DNA of 64,000 nucleotides from NCBI RefSeq assembly GCF_019710745.1, contig NZ_JAHKJW010000012.1, forward strand, positions 94,179 through 158,178. The letters are read 5' to 3'. A program made the translations under genes and the position numbers. Source of the stretch: Streptomyces beigongshangae. Lineage in GTDB: Bacteria > Actinomycetota > Actinomycetes > Streptomycetales > Streptomycetaceae. The stretch's first letter is position 1. Each line of letters starts with the position of its first letter. The notes below the pieces were generated by a model. The model was not told the DNA's origin. It saw only the letters and a list, made by a program, of their open reading frames with translations, and searched no databases. Shown piece after piece: positions 58,638 through 64,000 of the stretch.

Positions 58638-59846
58638 CTACTGCCGGTAGCCGCTCAGGAACCGCCCGATCCGGCTGATCGCCGCGTCGAGGTCGTCGGC
58701 GTACGGGAGGGTGAGGATGCGGAAGTGGTCGGGGCGGGGCCAGTTGAACCCGGTGCCCTGGACCACCTGGATCTTCTCGCGCAGCAGCAGGTCGAGCACG
58801 AACTTCTCGTCGTCGTGGATCTTGTGCACCGAGGGGTCGAGGCGCGCGAACGCGTACAGCGCGCCCTTGGGCTTCACGCACGAGACACCGGGGATCTCGT
58901 TCAGCTTCTTCCACGCGACGTCACGCTGTTCGTGCAGCCGGCCACCGGGCGCGGTGAGTTCGTGGATGGACTGCCGGCCGCCGAGCGCGGCCTGGATGGC
59001 GTACTGGGCGGGCACGTTGGCGCACAGCCGCATGGAGGCCAGCATGGTGAGGCCCTCCAGGTAGTTCTTCGCGTGCTGGCGCGGGCCGGTCACGACCAGC
59101 CAGCCGGAGCGGAACCCCGCCACGCGGTACGTCTTCGACAGACCGCAGAAGGTGAGGACCACCAGGTCGGGGGCGAGCGCGGCGGCCGAGTGGTGCACGG
59201 CGCCGTCGTACAGGATCTGGTCGTAGATCTCGTCGGCGAACACCATCAGGCCGTGCCGGCGGGCCAGGTCGAGGATGCCCTCGACGATCTCCTTGGGGTA
59301 GACCGCGCCGGTGGGGTTGTTCGGGTTGATGATGACGACGGCCTTCGTGCGGTCCGTGATCTTCGACGCCATGTCGTCCAGGTCCGGGTACCACTCGGCC
59401 TGTTCGTCGCACAGGTAGTGCACGGCCTTGCCGCCCGCGAGCGTCGTCACCGCCGTCCAGAGCGGGAAGTCCGGGGCGGGGACGAGGACTTCGTCGCCGT
59501 CCTCGACGAGCGCCTGGACGGCCATCGAGACCAGCTCGGAGACGCCGTTGCCCAGGAAGACGTCGTCCACGCCGACTTCGAGGCCGCGCTCCTGGTAGCG
59601 CTGCGCCACGGCCCGGCGGGCCGAGAGGACGCCGCGGGAGTCCGTGTAGCCGTGTGCCTGCGGGAGCATCCGGATCATGTCCTGGAGGATCTCCGCCGGT
59701 GCCTCGAAGCCGAAGAGCGCGGGGTTGCCGGTGTTGAGGCGCAGGACGCTGTGGCCCGCCTCCTCCAGCGCGTTCGCCTGCTCGATGACCGGGCCCCGGA
59801 TCTCGTAACAGACCTCGCTGAGCTTGCTCGACTGCCGGAACTCCAT
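58638..59846 (-). CDS. Pyridoxal phosphate-dependent aminotransferase (class I/II)
   Basis: A 402-aa fold-type I aminotransferase, similar to AlaA/AspC-type alanine or aspartate transaminases. Cofactor motifs are visible: GNGVSELVSMAVQAL, INPNNPTGAVYPKEIVEGI (binding the pyridine ring), VFADEIYDQILYDG with the Asp, and FCGLSKTYRVAGFRSGW with the Schiff-base Lys. Alanine-pyruvate transamination is the most likely reaction. It is divergent from an HxlR-type regulator across a short region with two inverted repeats, so that regulator probably controls it. Confidence 0.9.
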   Translation of the reverse strand: MEFRQSSKLSEVCYEIRGPVIEQANALEEAGHSVLRLNTGNPALFGFEAPAEILQDMIRMLPQAHGYTDSRGVLSARRAVAQRYQERGLEVGVDDVFLGNGVSELVSMAVQALVEDGDEVLVPAPDFPLWTAVTTLAGGKAVHYLCDEQAEWYPDLDDMASKITDRTKAVVIINPNNPTGAVYPKEIVEGILDLARRHGLMVFADEIYDQILYDGAVHHSAAALAPDLVVLTFCGLSKTYRVAGFRSGWLVVTGPRQHAKNYLEGLTMLASMRLCANVPAQYAIQAALGGRQSIHELTAPGGRLHEQRDVAWKKLNEIPGVSCVKPKGALYAFARLDPSVHKIHDDEKFVLDLLLREKIQVVQGTGFNWPRPDHFRILTLPYADDLDAAISRIGRFLSGYRQ

Positions 59847-59875
59847 GCGGTGCGCACCTCCAGGTTGTGACGTTG

Positions 59876-59914
59876 CTTGGTTTTACCAAGTAGTCGCTTG
59901 GAAAGTCCAACAAG
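59876..59914. promoter_or_regulatory. Divergent promoter with two inverted repeats
   Basis: CTTGG/CCAAG (59876-59880 and 59886-59890) and TTGGA/TCCAA (59898 onward, 3-base loop) lie between the aminotransferase and HxlR genes. The shared TTGGn arms fit two binding sites of a winged-helix dimer. Confidence 0.55.
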
Positions 59915-59932
59915 TTGTCTAGACTGCGTCGC

Positions 59933-60565
59933 ATGTCACCTCGCCGAAGCTACGACCAGTACTGTTCCGCTGCCCGGGCGCTCGACGCCGTCGGTGACCG
60001 CTGGACCCTCCTGATCGTCCGCGAGCTGCTCGCCGGTCCGCGCCGCTACACCGACCTGCACGCCGACCTGCCCGGTGTGAGCACGGACGTGCTGGCCTCC
60101 CGCCTCAAGGACATGGAACGGGACGGCCTGGTGACACGCCGCCGGCTGCCCCCGCCGGGCGCGGCCCACGTGTACGAACTCACGGACCGCGGCCGTGCGC
60201 TGCTGCCCGTGCTCCAGGCGCTGGGCGAGTGGGGCGCGCCCCTGCTGGCGGAGCGCCGCCCCACCGACGCGGTGCGCGCCCACTGGTTCGCGCTGCCGCT
60301 GCTGCGGTCGCTGGCGGGGCTGGGCGACGGGGTCGTCCAGGTGCACCTGGACGAGGGCACGTTCCACGTACGCCTCGGCACGGGGACCGGCCCGGTGTAC
60401 GGGGAGGGCCCCGCCCCCGAGGCCCCCGACGCCCGCCTGACCCTCGGCCCCGGGGCCTGCGCGGCACTGGCCCGGGGTGACCTGAACCTCCTGACGGCGG
60501 TACGCGAGGGCCACGTCGAGGCAACGGGCGAGGGCCCCCTGGCCAAGGCCCTGCGCCACTCCTGA
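59933..60565 (+). CDS. HxlR-family winged-helix regulator with C-terminal SCP2-like domain
   Basis: A 210-aa protein. The N-terminal 100 residues are an HxlR domain: SYDQYCSAARALDAVGDRWTLLIVRELLAGPRRY, then LPGVSTDVLASRLKDMERDGLVTR, with the Cys of the QYC motif that some members use for redox or aldehyde sensing. The C-terminal part (GDGVVQVHLDEGTFHVRLG...LTLGPGACAALARGDLNLL) resembles sterol-carrier SCP2-like domains often fused to HxlR in actinobacteria, which may bind a hydrophobic ligand. The start is ATG 59933. It is divergent from the aminotransferase gene and followed by an 11-bp terminator hairpin. Confidence 0.88.
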   Translation: MSPRRSYDQYCSAARALDAVGDRWTLLIVRELLAGPRRYTDLHADLPGVSTDVLASRLKDMERDGLVTRRRLPPPGAAHVYELTDRGRALLPVLQALGEWGAPLLAERRPTDAVRAHWFALPLLRSLAGLGDGVVQVHLDEGTFHVRLGTGTGPVYGEGPAPEAPDARLTLGPGACAALARGDLNLLTAVREGHVEATGEGPLAKALRHS

Positions 60566-60577
60566 GCCCTCTGACGT

Positions 60578-60602
60578 CCCCGCGTCCCGAAGGGGCGCGG
60601 GG
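60578..60602. terminator. Terminator hairpin after the HxlR gene
   Basis: An 11-bp stem (60578-60588 with 60592-60602, one G-T pair) closes on a GAA triloop, 12 bases after the HxlR stop. Confidence 0.75.
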
Positions 60603-60681
60603 AACTGCGCGCTCAGCCACAACCGTCCGGCACCCGGCATCACACGGACGTGCCCCGAGAAGGACGAGGCCCGGACGGCCT

Positions 60682-62190
60682 TCACGGGAACTCCCCGGCC
60701 AGGGGGTTCGGCAGGTGTGCCCAGAGGTCGCCGGGCCGCTCGGGCGACAGCCGCATCAGCGTCAGCGCCTTCGCCGGCAGGGGCTCGTGCAGCAACGCCG
60801 TCAGGTCCGCGGTGCGCGGCAGGTCCGGTGCCGCCGCGGACAGCGCCTCGCGCAGCGCGGTCGCCGAACCCGCCGTCGCCGCCAGCGCGCCCGCGACGAG
60901 CGAGCCGAAGAGCTTGCCGCGCAGGACCGACTCGTCGTCGGTGACGATACGGCCCGCCAGGTCCGGGACGGGGATGCCGTGCCGGGCGAGGCGGGCCGGG
61001 CTGATCCGGATGTCCGCCAGATCGCGGTAGACGAGCCGTACCGGATCCCCGGCGGGGGAGAGCACCACGAGCAGGTTCTGTCCGTGGGCCTCCAGGGCGA
61101 CGCCCAGCTCCAGCAGGCGCAGCCCCACGGTGAGCGCGAGTCTGCTGAACTCCGCGAGCCGGGCGGGGGACAAGGGCTGGACGCCCGCCGCGAGAGCGGC
61201 GACCGGGACGACCCGCTCACCCGTCCCCGCGTACAGGTCGGGGGACTCCCGTGAGACGGCGGCCAGGTCCGGAGTGCCGGCGGTGACCGCGCCGAGCGTC
61301 CGCGTGATGTGCAGCAGCCCGCCCAGGCGGGCGGCCATCGACTCCATGAACGCCGACACCGTGGCGGCCGACGTGATCGAGTACACCGAGATGTCCCGCA
61401 CGGACGAGGTCAGCCGGGCGCTGAGCGCGGTCTTGAGGTGCGTCCCGCCCGGCACGGCCAGGGTGCGCAGGGACATCAGGGGATGAGCGGCCGCACCGGC
61501 TGCGACGGGGTACTCGCCCTTCAGCACGTGCCGTGCCTGCCACGGATGCACGGGGATCAGCAGCCGCCCCGCCTCCCGGTACGGCCACGCGCCCGTCGAC
61601 CGGCAGTCCTCCTCCCGTACGGCGACCGTGCCCAGCTCGACCACCGGCCGGTGCTCCGGGGCGTACGCCAGCTGCTCGGCCACCGAGAAGCCGGGCCGCG
61701 CACGGCAGTTGGGATGGAAGGGGTGCCCGTCGACGACCCGCTGTTCCCACTCCCAGAGGGTGCGGGGACCGGCCGACGGGACCTGGCCGGCCCGGGACAG
61801 GGCCAGCGAGGCGACGCTGTGCGCGAGTTCCGCGGCGAAGGACCGGGCGTGCGGAAGACCGAGCGCCGCCATCAGCGCCGCGGGGTGGTCGTACGCCACC
61901 CCGTCCAGCTCGACCTCCGGGACGGCTGTGCCCGTCGCGTACGGGTCGGGGCGGGGCCCGTGCAGCCGGCGGCCGTCGGCCAGCGCGAGCGTCAGGCCGT
62001 CGCGCCCGGCCGGGCGGTGCGTCACCCACGGCAGCGGCTCATGGGCGAGCCCGCGCCACAACCGGGACAGCACGGCCGCGCGTGCGTCCGGGAGCGCGGC
62101 CCCGTACGGGGCCAGCAGGGCGGGGCGCACGGCGCGCAGCCCGGCGGCCAGGGCGGCCTCGGTCTCGGCCGGGGGGTGGGGAGGGTGCAC
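60682..62190 (-). CDS. IucA/IucC-family siderophore synthetase (copy 1)
   Basis: A 502-aa NRPS-independent siderophore synthetase. These enzymes adenylate a carboxylate such as citrate or a succinyl group and couple it to an amine or alcohol. The ATP-grip-like hallmarks are present: HPFHPNCRARPGFSV, IPVHPWQARHVL, SLRTLAVPGGTHLKTALSARLTSSVRD and EAHGQNLLVVL with YRDLADIRI. It diverges from a second family member across 73 bases, so both are probably transcribed from one iron-controlled region, though I cannot see a clear DmdR/IdeR box. No decarboxylase, monooxygenase or acyltransferase partner lies within the window. Confidence 0.92.
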   Translation of the reverse strand: MHPPHPPAETEAALAAGLRAVRPALLAPYGAALPDARAAVLSRLWRGLAHEPLPWVTHRPAGRDGLTLALADGRRLHGPRPDPYATGTAVPEVELDGVAYDHPAALMAALGLPHARSFAAELAHSVASLALSRAGQVPSAGPRTLWEWEQRVVDGHPFHPNCRARPGFSVAEQLAYAPEHRPVVELGTVAVREEDCRSTGAWPYREAGRLLIPVHPWQARHVLKGEYPVAAGAAAHPLMSLRTLAVPGGTHLKTALSARLTSSVRDISVYSITSAATVSAFMESMAARLGGLLHITRTLGAVTAGTPDLAAVSRESPDLYAGTGERVVPVAALAAGVQPLSPARLAEFSRLALTVGLRLLELGVALEAHGQNLLVVLSPAGDPVRLVYRDLADIRISPARLARHGIPVPDLAGRIVTDDESVLRGKLFGSLVAGALAATAGSATALREALSAAAPDLPRTADLTALLHEPLPAKALTLMRLSPERPGDLWAHLPNPLAGEFP

Positions 62191-62263
62191 AGAGGACTCC
62201 TAGGGTGAGGGGGCGCCGTCGCGGCCGGACACGACGCCGGACATCCGGACATACTGAGCGCGA

Positions 62264-63910
62264 GTGCACCGTGGACGACGAACGGATCGCGTGGATCTCA
62301 TGCACCCCCTGCATTCCCTGCACCCCCCGCAGCCCGTACGGCCCGGTGACCGCGTCGCCGAAGCAGCCGACGCCTACGCCTCCGCTCCGCTGCTCAATTG
62401 TCTGCTGCGGGAGATCGGCGAACCCGGAGCGGGTCCGCCGGACCCGGACGGATCGGACGGATCAGACGGATCGGGTGGGCCGGGCGGGCGCCGGGTGTAC
62501 CGGTTGCCGGCCGGGGGGCGGCTGCTGCGGGTGCGCGACGGACGCAGGCCCCGTGACCCGGAGCTGTTCGCCGACGGCACCTGGCAGCCCCTCGGCCACG
62601 CCGGGCTGGTGGAACTCGCCGCGGAGGAACTGCGCCTGCACACCGGCCTGTCCAACTCCGAGCTGCCCGCCGAGATGACCCACAGCCGCGACGTGGTGGC
62701 GGCCGTCCTGGCGGCCCGCGCGGGCACGGCCCCGCCGGCCGATCCGTACCGGCGCTCCGAGCAGTCCCTGATCACGGGACACCCCCACCACCCCGCTCCC
62801 AAGGCTCGCGGCGGCGGCCCGGCCGCCGGCTGGCTCCCGTACGCCCCGGAGTCGTACGCCGAGTTCCCGCTCGTGCTGCTCGGTCTGCGCGAGGACGTCT
62901 GCGCGCAGACCGGCGCCACCGGAGCCCTGGACGCCCTCGGCGCGGCCCCCGACGGCTACCGCCTCCTCCCCGCCCACCCCTGGCAGCTCGCCCTCCTCGG
63001 CGCCCGCCCGTACCTCCGCGCGGCGTTCGCCGACGGCCGCCTCGTCCACCTCGGCCCCTCCCCGTGGTCCGCGTGGCCCACGGCGGCGATCCGCACCCTG
63101 TACGTCCCCGGCGCCGACCTCTTCCTGAAGTTCAGCCTCGACGTCCGCATCACCAACGACATCCGCCGTCTGTGGCGTCACGACCTCCTCGCCCTGCGCC
63201 GTACGGACGCCGCGGTGACGTCGGCCTTCCGCACCCTGGACGGCGGCGCGGCCTGGCTCGGCGACCGCGGCTACCGCACGGCGGACTTCGCCTTCGAGGA
63301 ACTGGCCGTCCTCGTGCGCGACGGCACGGGCGGGCACGTGGCACCCGGTACGACCCCCCTGCTGGCGGCCGCCCTGACGGAGGACGCGGCGGGCTTCGAC
63401 GGCAACCCCCTGGACACCCTCGCCGATCCGGCCGCCTGGTGGACGGCGTACCTGCGCCACGTCGTGCCGCCCGTGCTGGAGGTGTTCGCCCGGCACGGGG
63501 TCGTCCTGGAGGCGCATCTGCAGAACACGGTGGTGGCCGTGGACGGGGCGGGGACGCCCGTGCGGGCCCTGTTCCGCGACGCGGAGGGCGTGAAGCTGCT
63601 GCCGGACGTGACCCGCGCGGCCGGCTGGGAACGGCTGGTGTACTGCCTGGTCGTGAACAACCTCCTGGAGATCGCGGAGGCGCTGCGGGAACGGTACCCG
63701 CGACTGGACCCGTGGGAGCCCGCGCGGCGCGAGCTGGCGCGCTACGCCCCGGAACTGCCCGAGGTGGCGGACCTCCTCGGCGCGCCGACCCTGCCCGGCA
63801 AGACCAACCTGCTGCTGCGCTGGACGGGTGCGGACGGCGCGGCCGCCCGCTACCGGCCCGTCCCGAACCCCCTGCGCCTGCCGGACGGCCCGCGCGGGCC
63901 GGGCGCCTGA
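62264..63910 (+). CDS. IucA/IucC-family siderophore synthetase (copy 2)
   Basis: About 548 aa, the same fold as the divergent neighbour: SLITGHPHHPAPKARGG, LLPAHPWQLALLG, AAIRTLYVPGADLFLKFSLDVRITNDIRR, EAHLQNTVVAVDG and the FRDAEGVKLLPD segment. Residues about 48-75 of the translated protein are a Gly/Asp/Ser-rich loop (GSDGSDGSGGPGG) encoded by short DNA repeats. The start is uncertain: GTG 62264, GTG 62291 and ATG 62300 are all in frame, and no ribosome site is decisive. Two distinct synthetases suggest a siderophore needing two condensation steps. Other enzymes of the pathway may lie to the right of the window. Confidence 0.9.
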   Translation: MHRGRRTDRVDLMHPLHSLHPPQPVRPGDRVAEAADAYASAPLLNCLLREIGEPGAGPPDPDGSDGSDGSGGPGGRRVYRLPAGGRLLRVRDGRRPRDPELFADGTWQPLGHAGLVELAAEELRLHTGLSNSELPAEMTHSRDVVAAVLAARAGTAPPADPYRRSEQSLITGHPHHPAPKARGGGPAAGWLPYAPESYAEFPLVLLGLREDVCAQTGATGALDALGAAPDGYRLLPAHPWQLALLGARPYLRAAFADGRLVHLGPSPWSAWPTAAIRTLYVPGADLFLKFSLDVRITNDIRRLWRHDLLALRRTDAAVTSAFRTLDGGAAWLGDRGYRTADFAFEELAVLVRDGTGGHVAPGTTPLLAAALTEDAAGFDGNPLDTLADPAAWWTAYLRHVVPPVLEVFARHGVVLEAHLQNTVVAVDGAGTPVRALFRDAEGVKLLPDVTRAAGWERLVYCLVVNNLLEIAEALRERYPRLDPWEPARRELARYAPELPEVADLLGAPTLPGKTNLLLRWTGADGAAARYRPVPNPLRLPDGPRGPGA

Positions 63911-64000
63911 CAGCGGGCACGGCTGTCCGGGAGCCGCCCGGGACGCGGGCCGGTCACGGCCGCTGCCGGGTGCGGCTCCGGCCCGGTGGCAGGGGTACGG

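Noticed and set aside
62191-62263. Iron-box (DmdR/IdeR) search between the two siderophore synthetases
   Set aside because: Only CCTAGGGTGAGG-like half matches are present, too weak to call.

Overview
The window is high-GC actinobacterial DNA that looks like Streptomyces. The evidence is dense coding with GTG/ATG starts, ATGA/GTGA stop-start overlaps, TTA codons confined to secondary-metabolism-associated genes, an LmbU-family regulator, GH46 chitosanase, and a urate catabolism operon in an order I know from Streptomyces.

Bases 1-36967 hold most of a nonribosomal peptide (NRPS) gene cluster that probably continues to the left of the window. The + strand carries an MbtH-like protein, a standalone truncated-C/A/T protein, a type II thioesterase, a 2041-aa NRPS (A-T-E-C-A*-T), a 6151-aa NRPS (C-A-T-E-C-A-MT-T-C-A-T-E-C-A-MT-T-TE), two cytochromes P450 and a flavoprotein. 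Embedded on the - strand (4107-8320) is a six-gene cassette that appears to make and divert prephenate: class II DAHP synthase, AroQ-delta-type chorismate mutase, a BacA/AerD/SalX-like prephenate decarboxylase, a cupin, an enoyl/quinone-type reductase and an RraA-like protein. The assembly line reads as six modules ending in a thioesterase: D-Phe-like (code DAWTVAAVCK), an aliphatic residue that I infer is loaded in trans because the second A domain is dead, an unusual D-residue (DVFTVAAYAK), an N-methylated Val-like residue (DAYWWGGTFK), a second unusual D-residue (DVFCVATYAK), and Gly or sarcosine (DILQLGLIWK). The expected product is an oxidised, partly N-methylated cyclic hexapeptide. Modules 3-4 and 5-6 look like a tandem duplication of about 8.9 kb.

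Bases 37059-45564 hold a ribbon-helix-helix protein, a DUF4097 protein, an MMPL-family membrane transporter, an IS701-transposase-like protein that has lost the first catalytic Asp and carries two TTA codons, the LmbU-family regulator, and a PaiB-like FMN-binding protein. A 15-bp motif, TGGnnCCATnATGGC, recurs at the ribbon-helix-helix and transporter promoters.

Bases 46469-54786 hold a GNAT acetyltransferase, a zinc-ribbon protein, and a purine/urate catabolism locus. In that locus the urate-to-allantoin genes and 8-oxoguanine deaminase are intact. The linked glyoxylate-disposal genes (gcl, hyi, glxR) are internally deleted and frameshifted, yet keep paired operator-like sites at both promoters.

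Bases 54894-63910 hold a secreted GH46 chitosanase with a CsnR-type operator, a heme peroxidase of the animal type, an uncharacterised protein, an aminotransferase divergent from an HxlR-type regulator, and two divergent IucA/IucC-family siderophore synthetases. I saw no tRNA, rRNA or CRISPR array.
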